Assembly (NCBI GenBank): GCA_039621445.1
Contig: CP154954.1
Span: 16,894,589 to 16,958,588 of the forward strand
Direction of reading: 5' to 3'
Origin: Euglena gracilis
Lineage: Eukaryota; Euglenida; Euglenophyceae; Euglenales
Length of the DNA stretch: 64,000 nt
A program made the position numbers and the translations under genes. Positions 1 to 13,892 of this stretch are shown here, in pieces. Position 1 is the first letter of the stretch. The number at the start of each line of letters is the position of its first letter. The notes below the pieces were generated by a model, which was not told the origin of the DNA, ran no database searches, and was given only the letters and a program-made list of their open reading frames with translations.

Positions 1-202
1 GGGATACCATTCCAGACCACCAATCATGCTTTTTTCAAAAAAAACCTGGGGTGCCTTGTGCTATGGGATGCCTGCCCACAGCAGGCATCCCCCCCCCAGA
101 ATCCCAATGCTTGCTGACCAAGCCAGATTTCCCTTGAAACTGGCCTTTTTGGGGCCCAGTGCCGAAGGCGGGCGGTGTGCCATCGCGCTGCCCAAGGCCT
201 AC
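1..202. repeat. Hairpin-bearing repeat, family hpB, copy 1
   Basis: Carries a perfect 11-bp stem, GGGATGCCTGC at 65-75 and GCAGGCATCCC at 81-91, with a CCACA loop. The same hairpin type (GGTGCCTGC / GCAGGCACC) recurs at 13566-13590 and 13681-13703, followed in both places by a stretch resembling 'CATTGAAAATGGCCTTTT'. It is interrupted on the right by the MITE at 211. Its left end may lie outside the window. No coding content seen. Confidence 0.5.
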
Positions 203-210
203 CTCACAAC

Positions 211-676
211 CAGGGTTTGATATGAGGACAGGTGGGGGGGGGTCCGGACCCCCCTGCCGCCGCGGAGGGGGGGGGGGGGGGGGTGGGTGTGGGGGACACC
301 CCCCACCTAAACAGTGGCGCGGTCCGGGTGACCGCGCCACTGACCGAATTTCGGACCAGGGACCGAATTTCGGCCCGGCGCTTTGCGCCGGGCCGGAAAT
401 TTTTGACCCCCCCAAAACGACCCAAAGTGCCATTTTGGGCACTTTTTGGGGCCAAAATTTGCCAAAATGCAAAAAAAAATTCGGCGCAAAGCGCCGGAGG
501 AAAAAATTGACCCTTTTGGGGGGGGCCGGGTACCCCCCCCCCCAGGGTCGATCCGGACCCCCCTGGCAGGTGGGGGGGGATGGTCCGGACCCCCCCCCCG
601 CCGGCCAGGGGGGGGGGGGGGGGGGGGGGGACACCCCCCACCTAAACCATGTACGCCCTCCTTTTATCAAACCCTG
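211..676 (+). mobile_element. hAT-type MITE, family M, copy 1
   Basis: Begins CAGGGTTTGATATGAGG and ends in the near inverted complement TTTTATCAAACCCTG. It is flanked by a perfect 8-bp direct repeat CTCACAAC at 203-210 and 677-684. An 8-bp duplication and ends starting CAGGG are typical of the hAT superfamily. The interior has no credible protein: it holds G and C runs, a hairpin at 313-341 (11-bp stem AGTGGCGCGGT) and a second GC-rich hairpin near 372-396. At 466 bp it is the longest of four copies, all in the same orientation; the others lack part of the hairpin region. Confidence 0.9.
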
Positions 677-3076
677 CTCACAACCCCACCCCACAACCCA
701 ACCCAACCCCCCCCCGGGGGTCAAAAGTGCCCCCCCCCCCTGGCCTGCCCACATCACCCCCAGGGGGAGGGTGGTGCGAACTTCCTTTTGCCTGCCCCTG
801 ACTCCCCCCCGGGAGGGAGAAAAAGCCTACCTGCAAGGAGGGGGAAACTGTCCAGCATTCGGTTGCCAGGCATTTAAATTTTCGCAGTTTTGGATTTGTC
901 TCGTTTCCTATGCATTCTTTTGAAGTGCTGGTTTTTCGTACCTGTTTTTTATGCAGTTTGCTCCTTCTGCTGCCAGTGTTCAGGAAACCTCTCTCCCTCC
1001 TGCCAAAAACAGCCTGCCTGGGAGGCCTTAATCGCGGAGGTGGAAGGGGGCAGTTCAGGGAAAGCAGGCTGCTTTAAAAGAGTGCATCATGAGTGTGCTA
1101 TGGACAGGTAGGCAGGAGAAGGACCATCGGATGCGCTATGGACGGGCTCGCATTTTCGGTGTCATATTTTCCGCCATAACATTCTCATCAAAACAACAAT
1201 GTCCCGGGCCCCATCGGCTCATGCCCCGGAATGGCTTGGCTGCAGAATGGGGAACTGTTGGACCTTGACCAGCCCAAAAATCACTCAAAAGGTTGCACAA
1301 CATTGCGAAGGAAAAGACATATCCCAGCCCCCCCCCCCGCCTCCCCCCAACGAACTGCAGTGGCACACTGATAGTCGTTGTCACTGTCCTGGTTGCCCAT
1401 TGAGGCATGCTACATAAGGAGGGGGGGGCAATACAATGCAGTGCCAGGCCCTTGGCCTCGGTCAAGAGGTCAGCCAGACCCAGGGATGTGTGAGAAGCCC
1501 AGAGGAGGGGGGGGGGGTCAGACCAACGTTCAAACGCAGGAAGGGGGCGGGGGGGGGGGGGCGACTGCCCATTCGAGGACACTGTTTCGGCTGGCTTGTC
1601 CGACTGCTTTGAGTTCCTGAAAACAACCGCTCATTCCAATGCTTTCCACACCACATTTTCCATTGAAATATCAATATCCCCAATCAGGGTGTTCCTTAAC
1701 GACCTTGGGGGGGGGGGGTTCAGCTCAGAGGCTAGAAAATTTGAACTGGCTAGACACCCCTCCCCATGGGTTCGGGGCTAGAACTAGACCAGGCTCCTTT
1801 TGAAGACCCTGGAGTGGGTAGACAAAAAAATCACAAAATGTGCGTTCAAAATGAAAGAATGCAAGGCACGTGGAAAAACACGAGCATGTCCCGCTTTGCA
1901 TGTAAAAAGATGCATTTATAGGGGGTTTTTTTTGACATCTCCAGCACACAGGGTCCCAAAGAAAACTTGCAGCTGGTCTTCCCAATATCCGGGGGTCTGA
2001 ACCAACCCCCACCTTGCCCTCCGAGAAGGGGAGTCAGGAACACGTTCTGGCATCCCTGGCTGGACAACACGCTGCGGACCGTCGCAGGCGTCCTCTGGCC
2101 CAGCCAGGAAATCGAAGGTGGGGTGGGGCCAGAATCAACTGACCACAAATAAACCCCTCCATGGAGGGCTTTTGATGTGGCAAACAGGGCGTTGTTTAAT
2201 GGCCCCCCTCCCGGGGGGTCCAACTCAGAGGCTGTAAAATTTGGGCTGGCTGGAAAAAGGTTGCTGGCTGACCCCATCCCCCCCCCCTGGGGATCCCAGG
2301 CTGGATCTGCGCCGACCCGGGTCGAACCCAGAAGCAAAACATCGAAACTGCAAAATGTCCAACTATTTTAAAGCTACTAAGGATGCAAAAAAATAGAAAA
2401 AAATTGACCCAAATTTGCCCTGGCCAGCCCTTTTTCCAACACACATTTGTCCATCTTTGGCCATTTTTGCCCATTTTTGCTCCCCCGAAAGCGAAATATC
2501 CGTCACCGTCTAGCCACCGTTCGGGCGGCTGGAAATAAATAAACCCGTTGAGGGGGGGAAGGGGTCCAGGCTGGAAAAAGGCTGCTGGCTGGGGTGGGGT
2601 CAGGTTTTCTTAAGCTACGCCCCAGTGGCAAACCAAATAAAAATGTGCTGGCTGGTCGGACCCCTCCCTCTGGGGGCCAAAGTCCCCAATCATTTGAAAA
2701 AAGGCAGTCAAATTTGGCCAAACAAATGGCATTTAGGTTCGTTTCTTGGATTTCTGATTCTAATTTTTGGTGGAAAGATTCCACTTAGGTGGGTTTGTCT
2801 TTTTCCGCCAGGTTTTGGGTGTCATTCTGACTCCAGCCCAGCAGCTGGCTGAACCCCCCCCCCCGGGGGGGTGGGGGCCAGCCAGCATCTTTTTCCAGCC
2901 AGCAGGATGGACCCCCCAGGGTCTTCAGAAAAATTTCTGGTTTGATTTCCGTTGTCTTTCGAGAGGGATGAAAATCACTGCCAGGTGTTTTAAGCGTTGT
3001 GCGTTCCCGTGCCCGACTTTTGCTCATCGGCGCTTTCAATAGAGGGGTGGCTTCCCTGCCGGACTGCCCCCCCCTT
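677..3076. other. No gene recognised; homopolymer-rich repetitive DNA
   Basis: Open frames here arise from G/C runs and show no known domain. A cluster of a short repeat occupies 1715-2930 (listed separately). I see no RNA gene and no supported promoter. Confidence 0.6.
1715..2930. repeat. Cluster of GCTGGCTGGAAAAAGG-type repeats
   Basis: Variants of CTCAGAGGCT-AAAATTTG and GCTGGCTGGAAAAAGG occur near 1725-1770, 2218-2290, 2570-2660 and 2838-2930. They are mixed with C-rich runs. Similar units appear at 12045-12100 and 40875-40925. Non-coding interspersed repeat; ends not defined. Confidence 0.55.
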
Positions 3077-3288
3077 AGTTGCACTAAGGCTTCTTGTCTG
3101 TTTATGACCGGCGCCAACTTCGCTTCTGGCCCAGCTTGCTGTGTGGTGAGTGGCCAGGGACCCCTTACACCAGTGCTCTTTTGTTGCTCCGCCTGGCCAG
3201 GTGAGCAACTCTGGTGTAATTCCAGCGCTGTAGGGACATACACTCACCTTGTGTGGTTGGGGTGGTTCCCGTGGGTGGGTCTACACCC
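3077..3288 (+). repeat. Dispersed repeat family C, copy 1 (212 bp)
   Basis: Starts AGTTGCACTAAGGCTTC and ends near GGGTGGGTCTACACCC. A copy of exactly the same length lies at 59980-60191 with a few substitutions, and a truncated inverted copy at 61502-61578 shares the same start. A fixed start with a variable end suggests a SINE-like unit. TGGCCCAGCTTGC resembles an RNA polymerase III box A, but no good box B is visible, so this is only a possibility. Confidence 0.7.
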
Positions 3289-5588
<2,300 letters not shown>

Positions 5589-7147
5589 TTGTGACGTGTG
5601 GTGAATGTGTCTGGATGCCCCCCCGGGTGCGTGCAGTGTGGGCAGGTCTGGTTGGGTGTCAGGGGTTGCCACTGGTAACTTGGCATTATGTGGAAGGGTT
5701 TGACGTCCAGGGGGTGGGGGGCAAGAGCAAGGTGGGGGATGGTAAATGACAACGGACCGACTGTTGCGGACTACTCCATTTTTGGAACTGTGTTCCTCGC
5801 CGGGTTTCCTCGTAAAGAGGACGGTCCTTAAGCAAAACAAATTTGCGTTCTGGGACATTCAATCCCAAATCCACCGGAAAATCTTCAAAAAAAGGCCATT
5901 TTTGGCAAAAACAGACTGACAGAGGGGGTGGGGATCTGGCATCCTTGAACCATATCCTGTCCACCCAAAGCAAGGAAAAAAATGCATTTTCAACTTTTTG
6001 AATTTGGCTCCATTCGACACCTGGACCAGCCGCTGGTTGGTCCTCGGGCATGAGGGCGGTCCTTAAAGGGCGGCGATCCTTTACAAAAAAAAGGACCGCC
6101 CTGCTCGTCAGGGGTGGTGGTTTATCGCTGTTGTTTTGATGATGCCAGGGTGGAAGGAGGGAATTTTATTTTACGGAAATGTTTCTCCCATAAAATTACC
6201 CTCCCCCAGAAGTTGACAAGTCAGCAAGTACGCGCTTAGGAGACAATGTCCCAATTCCCAAGGACAAGGGAAGCTACAAACTAAGGTTCGTTTCAGGAAA
6301 CGTCTAGGATTTTTTTTGTGTGTGTCTTATTTTGAAACATTTTTTACAAATAAAAAAAAAAAAAACTGTCGTTTTTGTCATTTTTGTCATTTTTGGTTCC
6401 CAAAGGCAGGTGTAAGTTGGTATAGGTTGAGATTTTGCAAACTCCAAAAATATTTCTTCACAAAGGTTATGTTAATGACCATCCTGAAAAAAAAACATTT
6501 TGACCAATTTTGACAGAATTTGTCAAAAATAGAAAATTTTGAGGTATTATGGGTAAATTTGGAGTCAGGTTTTGACCAACAAATTTATGACACATCGGCC
6601 TGCCAACGAAAGCAGATCCTTTCGGAACCCAAGGGACTCTTAGTGAGTGCCTCCAAACGGAGAAGGAAAGGGCCACGCGGCGACGTGGGGGGACGGCAGG
6701 GGAGGTTCAGGCGCGCCGCGTCTGGATCGGTTGGGCGGCGGAACGAGGCTGGCCGGGCTGACGCCCACCCCCAACACCGAACCCACCTCTCGGCCACGGC
6801 GTGAGGGTTGGACGCCCGCTGCCGAAACGGCCCCGCCCCTGATGGAGGTATTCCAGGCAGGCTGAATTGAACCAACCTGGGGGGTCGGAGCACCCTGGAG
6901 TTCCTAGGCAGGCAGGTCCACCCCGGGGTGTAATACCTCCCCAGGAAGTGACTGGGTGACTGTGGGGGGGGGGGGGATCGGTGACTGGTAAAAAAAAGGA
7001 CCACAAAATGGGCTTTTTCTGGGGTTCCAGCGCTGAAGACACCAAAGGTGCCTGAGCCCAGTGCCCACAGGCACTTTTGGCCGTGCCCTATTACCAACTG
7101 GGGGGGGGGGGCTGCTTGGGCAGACAGGAACTCCACAACACCCAGAC
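5589..7147. other. No gene recognised
   Basis: Contains a family D repeat at 5815-6080, AT-rich DNA at 6290-6560 and a GC-rich stretch at 6600-6870. I cannot match the GC-rich stretch to any protein in either direction. Confidence 0.5.
5815..6080 (+). repeat. Dispersed repeat family D, copy a (possible tRNA-derived SINE)
   Basis: Shares an ordered core with eight other places in the window: CTGGCATCCTTG(G)A, then CCACCCAAA, an A-run, a T-rich stretch, a (G)TTCGA-like box, and finally GCGGTCCTTAA. Here the core is at about 5935-6065. Other copies: 23400-23640, 24040-24170, 29262-29360, 29822-30010, 40640-40790, 41440-41662, 48600-48812, 55485-55745. Confidence 0.65.
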
Positions 7148-8190
7148 GACCAAACATTCATTTAGTGTGGTTCACGACGTGTGAACCACAAAAAAAAATT
7201 TGGTGTCCACAGGTAACGAACGCAGGAGACTTGCCTTGTGAAAACATTCGGGCAGCGACCACTGGCCATTGTCTTCCCGCTTTTTTCACTTTGTCCAGCA
7301 TGATGGCCCGTGCTGTGGCAAGCTGCCATGCCACCCCAAAGTGGTCCCTGGAGGCGTTTGCAAAAAACTTGATCACCACCGGGGCATGTTTCGAGCCATA
7401 GCACAAGGCACCCCATTGGACTTCTGCAGCTCAAGCAGTCAAGCAGCACGAAGTTTTTTGCTGGGCCATCCACAAAACGGTCCCAAACAAAATCCTTGCC
7501 TGGGGAATCACTGCGGGCGAAAGGGGGATCAAAGAAACAGACAGAGCTGAATCCGCCTGTGCCAACATGGTTTGTGCACAAATATGATATGCTCCATTCT
7601 CATGTGTTCCGACAGTGCGAGTCCTGTATTGAGTAGTTGGCATCGCAAGCACATTCCTTTTTTCCCAGCAACTGAAACCTTTGGATGCTGCCGAAATAGA
7701 TGACAAATCGAACACCACACTCCAATCTTTGGATCATAATTCAACAAATCTCAGTTATTTGGCCATGTGGGTCAAAACTTATGCCGATTTCTTTTTCGAT
7801 GTGGTAAAGAGATTTTGTTTTTCTTTGGAGAAGGGGAGTCTCCAGATGAGCTGGAAGAGCAACCGAGTGGGGACTTAAAGGCTGCACTCTCCGCTTTCTC
7901 CGGCTCCTCCCAAGGACGCCGTTGGGCAAACAATGTTCAAAGAAGCTTGCTTCATTGCTGTTGAGGAGAAAGATAATAATGCAAATGCCAGCAGGTGGTG
8001 GAAAAAAATTCGTGTCTACCTGTGAACCACAAATATTTTTTGTGTCCACGGGTGAATTACGAAAAAATTTGGTCCACAAAATTTTGGGGGTGTACCAAAA
8101 GGTGTCCATACGTGAACCACAAAAAAATTTTGGTGTCCACAGTGAACCACAAAATGACACCCTTGGTGTACCACACTAAATGAATGTCTG
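7148..8190. mobile_element. Inverted-end DNA transposon relic
   Basis: The left end ACATTCATTTAGTGTGGTTC (from 7153) is matched in inverse by ACCACACTAAATGAATGT near the right end (8170-8187). Inside both ends a GTGAACCACAAAAAA / TTTGGTGTCCAC motif is repeated (7180-7215, four times in 8020-8155). The interior encodes protein fragments on the minus strand (separate entry). I found no clear target duplication; a 3-bp GAC is possible. Ends are good to about 5 bp. Confidence 0.7.
7158..7747 (-). pseudogene. Transposase-like relic with a zinc-finger-like segment
   Basis: Read on the minus strand, about 7747 to 7530 gives YDPKIGVWCSICHLF, then further Cys and a His pair (LSEHMRMEH), spaced like the zinc-binding N-terminus of hAT-related transposases. 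Further on, in shifted frames, come fragments such as DSPGKDFVWDRFVDGPAKNF and RDHFGVAWQLATARAIMLDK. At least two frame changes and stops break the chain, so it is a decayed coding region. It lies between inverted ends, which supports a transposase origin. The family call rests on the finger pattern only and is tentative. Confidence 0.45.
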
Positions 8191-11100
8191 GACCCACACC
8201 CCCGAAAATAATAAAACTGGAACTGATAATAAAAAAACAGCTGATAACAAAAAACGCAGAAGGATCAATTAATTTCAAGAACCGAACCGCAGCTCATGAA
8301 GCACCACACTGACACAATAAACTCTTACCTTGCAATCCTCTCACACATCAGCCTCCATCAAGAGCATTCCCTCCTCCCTTTGAATGCCAATAAGGTCCCG
8401 GACCATTGCTTGAGTGTGGTGGGCTTGCAAGACGGAGAGCGGGAGCAGGCCAGAGGGGGTGGTGTATCCAACCGATGCGATGGGGGGGGGGGGGCAACAG
8501 TGAGAAAGAGTAAATCCGTATCGAAATCACGGTCACGTGTATTCCAGCACCATAGATCAGGTGTTTTTGAATCACTTTCGAATTTTTTTGAATCACGGCA
8601 GGGGCACCCGCACCATAGAAGCAGCCATCCAATACAAGCACACTGGAAACATTGATCAAATCAACCTTGCCGGCCCAACAACCTGAGGCGGCAATCTACC
8701 CATGCTTTGGGTGCAGGGAGGGGAATGGTTCCAAGATGGGTGGGTCAGGGGCTCAAAATGTTCGTTGGGAGAAGGGAACACTTCCCTAACCTGAGGTGGT
8801 TTCCACCCCAGGTTACCCCACCACCCCTTCCCGGGGGGTGGGAAGGCCTGGTGGTGGGGGGGTGGGGGTTCGACCCCCCCCCACCACCCAGGTCCCAGAG
8901 GGGAGGAGATGCCTGGCCCTATGGCCTGGGAGCGGTCCGGGCTGCTTCGGAGCCGTGCAGCTGCAGCCACAGGTCGGACTTGCCGGGGAGCTGCTGCATG
9001 AGGCTGAACGGTGTGGCCATGTTGGGCGAGGGCAAGCCGGAGAACCCTGTGGGGGGGGGGGATGGGGCAGCCTACTACATACCAGACCACACATCCTTTA
9101 CCGACCCCGGGGGCTCACTTCCACCCTTCCCAATCAGTCACTGGTGGGGGCCACTCCCACAAACGCAGAAAAAAAAGAACGGCCAAAAGAATCGGCTCCT
9201 TTGGCGCCAGGTCACTTTAGTTGTTTTTTTTGCCAAGGAGGAGGGGGTTTAGGGAACTTCAGCCTTTTGGGGGGCTTCGAAGATCCTGCATTTCCATCAA
9301 CTGCAGTCAAACATCAATTCCACAGAAAAGTATTTTGTGTGCCTCCTAGCTTCCCTTGAAATGTGCACACTTCACCTGAAATGCATGATTTCTTATGAAA
9401 AATGTCCCAATTTCTTTCATGTTTTGTCCTGAGGTGGTGCTCAGAGGCGGCTGTGCACTCGAGCATCAAAATCAGACGTGTGGCTTATCTCATTCCTTGG
9501 TCCTTTTGGTTTGAATCTTTCCTGATCCACTGAATGATTTCTGTGACTTTTTTCTCCCAAAATGTTCAGGAGCGGTGCTTTTAAAGAGGTCCAGGAAAAT
9601 TTCCAGCTCTGTGGCCAGTCAAAAGGCTGGATACCAAGTCAAAGTTGTTGGGAAATCCCTGAAATTCTTTGAAAATCCAAAGATGCTCAGTTTAAATAAG
9701 TCCCACCAAAAAAAAAGGCCCAGGCCTTATTCTTGTGCCCATTGCTGGAAACTTCCAGGAGGGGGGGGAGGGTATTTTGGGGAGTTATTTTTTGGATTCT
9801 TTCTTGATCGACCTAGGCCCGAAAAAAAACATCATTTTCCAGGTTCCTAAAATACCAAAACTCTATCTTTGGACCTTTGCGTCATTTGTAAATTGGCACC
9901 ATTTGACATTTACCATGGTGTTTTGCGACTGAAAAATTCTTAAGGTTTGGGAAATCACATCTGTCTGAAATTGAGGATTTAGGTAAATTTTCAGGGAAAA
10001 CTTTCACCGTCTCAGGCACCAGGGGACCTGGAAGGGGGGGGGGGCTCTTATTTTGGGGGGTTCATTTGGGGGGGGGGGGTACCTCAACCCCAAAGGCCCA
10101 GCACACCATGGCCATCGAAGCCCATCACACGCACGCCACAGGGTCAGGGGCAGCATCGCTGTGAGGCGGTGCGTCGGAAGCTGTACCCGACTGGCGGGCC
10201 GACTCGTACGACGGGGTGGAGGGGCACGGAGGGGGGGCAGAGACCACCTTGTCTGGGCGGTAGCCATCCGGTGGGCGGGACCTTCCACCTCTTCTCAGCC
10301 CAGCACCAACTCAGTTTCTCCCCTTTGCCCGAATCGCACCTACCCCAAGCAACATCCCCCACCCAGGGACCCGACTTTCAACATGTTATCCATTCTTTCA
10401 CTGACCGCCGCAGAGAAAACGAGTTATCCTAAGAACAGGAACCATATTTTTTGTGCAAATGTTATGTGGTTTGCACCGTGTTGCACGTTTCTGAGACAAA
10501 AAAACTGCACCTGCCATGGATTTTAATACCTCCCCCCTCCTGGGGCGCTTGGCCCGGGCCAAGCTCGAACCAAAGCGAAGGTAAGGCCCATGGTTGCCAA
10601 GTTTCATTGTTAAGAAGTTTGGCGGCCATGAAGAATGAAGGCCAACTTTGCAGCTTTGGGGAGCCAAGTTTGCATGTAAGGAGGAGGGGGGCCAAGCGCC
10701 GGGGGGCGGGGGAGGTGGAGGAACTGTTCAAGATAGATGCAACACATTCCGTGACCAAAGTTTTGCATCCAAAACAAACAGACAAAATGCTTTGCCAAAT
10801 AATACCCCCTCCCAGATGGGGGTATCATCATCCCTTGGCAGGGGGGGAATATCATTTGGGGGCTTATTTTTTTCAATAAAATTAGATGGTCACGGTTTGG
10901 GTACGTACACATCCAAATACACATATGCACCAATATACACCACCTCAAAACCACTTCAACCACTCGACCACCCGACCACCTCAAAACGGCAGCGGACGAG
11001 GGCTGTCAACTGTGGCCTCGCAGCAGTCCCCAGAAGGTCGCTCCCCAGAAGAGGCCAGCCCCAACCCAAAGCACCCCGTTCCACTTGGTGCAAAGAGGCT

Positions 11101-11388
11101 GGAGGAAGGGAGGACGACGTGGGGTGCCGCAGGGCGGAGGCCAGGGTACAGTCCCGAGGGGGAAGACCCGGTACAAATATGCAGGTTGCTGGATATGGGG
11201 ATGGTGGGCGTCAGTGGTGCCGAGCCATGAGGGCCCAGAAACCTGCTTCATTTCAGTGCAAAGCCATTCACAAGTTTGCACAAAGGCATCGGATGGACGC
11301 ATTTTGACAGGACCACGGGTTTTTTTAGGACCCCCCAGAAAAAAAGGTGCCGGGCGAACACCCCCCCCCAGGGGTGGTGGGTCCAGGG
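8191..11388. other. No intact gene recognised
   Basis: Includes an exon-like duplicated segment (8911-9052) and a 54-bp unit at 8395-8448 that recurs at 39807-39861. Homopolymer G runs lie near 9050, 9760, 10035 and 10065. A GC-rich stretch at 10090-10370 and a mixed stretch at 10980-11250 could hide exons, but I recognise nothing in them. Confidence 0.45.
8911..9052 (-). pseudogene. Duplicated exon-like segment, copy 1
   Basis: About 90 per cent identical by eye to 41221-41356. On the minus strand both copies have an ATG (9020 here) opening the same frame, beginning MATPFSLMQQLPGKSDLWLQ here and MAAPFSLMQQLPGKSDLWLQ in the other. An ACAG just upstream could be an acceptor. In this copy the frame closes 33 codons on at TAG. 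The frame conservation suggests a captured or duplicated first exon. I do not recognise the protein. Confidence 0.4.
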
Positions 11389-11786
11389 CAGGGTTCGATA
11401 TAAGGACAGGTGGGGGGGGGGGTCTGGACCCCCTGCGGGCCAGGAGGGGGGGGGGGGGGGGGGGGGGAGCCCCCCCCCCTAAACAGTGGCGCGGTCAGGG
11501 TGACCGAAAATTTTTGACCCCCCAAAACGACCAAAAGTGCCATTTTGGGCACTTTTTGGGCAAAAATTTGCCAGAAATGCAAAAAAAATTATCGGCGCAA
11601 AGCGCCAGAGGAAAAAGTTGACCCTTTTTGGGGGGGGGGTCCCGGGTACCCCCTCAGGGTCGGTCCGGACCCCCCGGGCAGGTGGGGGGGGGGGGGGGTG
11701 GTCCGGACCCCCCCCCTGCGGGCCAGGGGGGGGGGGGGGGACACCCCCCACCTAAACCATGTACGCCCTCCTTATATCAAACCCTG
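11389..11786 (+). mobile_element. hAT-type MITE, family M, copy 2
   Basis: Begins CAGGGTTCGATATAAGGA and ends CCTTATATCAAACCCTG. An 8-bp direct repeat GTCCAGGG flanks it at 11381-11388 and 11787-11794. It is 398 bp with the same interior order as the other M copies: GTGGCGCGGTC, AAATTTTTGACCCCCCAAAA, GGCGCAAAGCGCC, then G/C runs. Confidence 0.92.
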
Positions 11787-13183
11787 GTCCAGGGGGGGGG
11801 GGAGGTGCGACCGGCTGGGAGCTGGAGCCGGCAGGTACCCAAAAAAGGCCCAAATTCAGTAGGGTTGCCATTTGTCAGCCAAAATTTGGAGGTGAAAACC
11901 CAACAACCACCAAAAAAATGCCATTTTTGATAATTTTTGACCCCTTTTTCAAAAACTTTCAGTACTTTGCGCCGAAAATTTTTTCGGTCTAGCCTGGCTT
12001 TGCTGGGCTGGCCCGGACGTTATTTCAGCAGACCCCTGGGGGCAGCCAGTAGGGAGGTGCTGGCTGGAAAAAAAAGGTGCTGGGTGGCTGCCCTCCCCCC
12101 GGGGGGGGGGAAGGATCCCCTCAGGCTTGGGAAAAATCCTGGACGCACGACTCTGTCGTTTGCAGGTAGAGCCCTGAGCTTGTGGGGGCATGCTCGTCGC
12201 TTTTCTTCCGGCCACATGTATGTGTAAACATACATGTATACATGTATGCTTTTATGTGTATCCATGTGCAAAAACATGTAATCATTTATATGCATATACC
12301 AAAAAAAAAAAACGTGTGCATTTTTATGTATATGAATGGGATATATACATATATACCATATATATAGATATATATATATATATATATATCCCATATATAG
12401 ATATATATATAGATATAATACATACATATGTATGCATTGCAATATTGTATTGCAATGCATACATATGTATATGAACTGCACCGCCTAAGCACTGCTTCGG
12501 TTTCGGTGCAGGTAGCCGAAACTTCTCACCTCTCTTCAGACAGATGGGTTGGAGGCTGCCCAGATTTTCTCACACTTCGCACGAGTTTCCGGCAGTGTTG
12601 CTAAATTGACCCCACCACTGGTCAGGTCAGAGTCAAGCCACCACTGGGGAAAATGGCACACGTGGAGCTGAGCAGACAGAGGCACTGGTTGTCCAGAGAC
12701 GCTGTTCATTGGGAGGGAGGGCGGTCGTACGAGGAAGCAGAAGCAGAAGTTCCAAGATGGGAAGGGGAAAACCCTGCGGAACTGGTGTGGAACAACGGCG
12801 CCAAAAACGTGACGTTGGTACAAAAATGTGACGTTGGCACAAAAGGCAGATGCCCGATCACACCAGCTCCCAAAGCATCGAGGCAAAACTGAGTGCAAAT
12901 GGAACATCGGCTCTAACTTCCATGGCAAAAAGTTTTCAATGATGACGGCCTTTGCTCGTCACTTTTTCCAATGGACACCATCAAAAAAAAAAAACGTACC
13001 GCTCGGCCACAGGGCCACAGGGGGAAACAGAATGGGTGTTGTAACAGTTGCAAAGTCTGTAGGGCACCCAAATACTCAGCGTAAAGGATTCTGGCCCATG
13101 CGTTGAACGGGGTTCAACCTTCTTTTCAAGACCTCTCAAAACTCCCACTCATTTTTGGATGTTTTCCACAAAAGCCCACCTAA
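11787..13183. other. No gene recognised; includes AT-rich simple sequence
   Basis: 12215-12420 is rich in ATGTATA / ATATAT simple sequence and ends in the palindrome listed next. A region at 12640-12900 has open frames but no recognised domain. The end of the palindrome block reads GCACCGCCTAAG (12479-12490), resembling the right terminus of the TIR elements at 34581 and 44055, but no partner end is visible. Confidence 0.45.
12422..12470. repeat. Perfect palindrome, 23-bp arms
   Basis: Arms ATACATATGTATGCATTGCA... and its inverse meet around a three-base TTG centre. Such a palindrome can extrude as a cruciform or fold as a hairpin in RNA. It adjoins AT dinucleotide repeats. Confidence 0.85.
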
Positions 13184-13892
13184 GTTGTAAATCATCTTGG
13201 GTTTCAACTCAATTTTTAAGAAGGACAATTGCAGGTGCCCCAACAAAAAATCAAGACCATAAAAAAGGAGCTGGTAAAAACTGTCAAAAAATATTACATG
13301 TCCAAAAGACAACTGACTGCCTTTTTGGGGCCAATTTCCAGCACTGCACGCCGCAAATGTTTGGCTGGACCCCAGTTGGAGGCTCCACCCCAGACCTGGA
13401 GGGGTCATGTAGGTGTTCAGTGAGTCTATGGTCTTGACTAAGGTGTGACTGAAACCAGGACAAAACATAATACTTGGAACTTTCCTCGGACATGGCAGAG
13501 ATTCAGCAGTATGGCTCATGCTTGTGTTTACCGACCGGGGGGGAGGGGGGTGGGTGGGTGCTCTAGGGTGCCTGCCCCTAGCAGGCACCCGTCCCCCTGG
13601 GGGGGTCTGGGGTGACCCAGATTCCATTGAAAATGGCCTTTTCCGGGCCCCCGGCGCCTTTGGCGCCAGGGTCGGAGGGGGGTGCCTGCTATGGGCAGGC
13701 ACCCCCCAAATTCCTACCCCCCCCCCCGGGGGTCGGATGGGGTGCTATGGGGTGCCTGCCCCTAGCTCCCCCCCCCCGTGGGGTAGGCACCTGACTAAGC
13801 ACAAGCCTGGTATGGCTGCACCAAACGTGCTGCATGGGACTGAGAGACGTCGAAGTGGATTCTTGGCACTTTCCACCGGAGAGGTCTGTTGA
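13184..13892 (+). pseudogene. Reverse transcriptase / RNase H relic
   Basis: From about 13187 the plus strand reads VVNHLGFQLNF, a stop, then EGQLQVPQQKIKTIKKEL, and further KRQLTAFLGPISSTAR. This is the HLGF turn, the P-x-x-KI segment and the R-x-L-x-x-x-LG linker that join a reverse transcriptase to RNase H in retroelements. Then 13506-13535 gives VWLMLVFTD, the first RNase H aspartate. There the frame is broken by an hpB repeat (13560-13793) and resumes as KHKPGMAAPN...LALSTGE to 13892. The linker looks more DIRS-like than Ty3-like, but that is a guess. An internal stop and the insertion show it is dead. Confidence 0.65.
13560..13793. repeat. Hairpin-bearing repeat, family hpB, copy 2
   Basis: Two hairpins (GGGTGCCTGC/GCAGGCACCC at 13566-13590; GGTGCCTGC/GCAGGCACC at 13681-13703) flank a GGCGCCTTTGGCGCC hairpin. 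A third half-hairpin lies near 13755. It interrupts the RNase H relic, so it behaves as an insertion. Exact ends and target duplication were not resolved. Confidence 0.6.

Noticed and set aside
3209-3225. GTGTAATTCCAGC resembling the small-subunit rRNA 530 loop
   Set aside because: The similarity is limited to about ten bases; flanks do not match rRNA, and the sequence belongs to repeat family C.
7148-8190. CACTA-type assignment from a possible 3-bp GAC duplication
   Set aside because: Termini do not begin CACTA and the 3-bp match is not significant.
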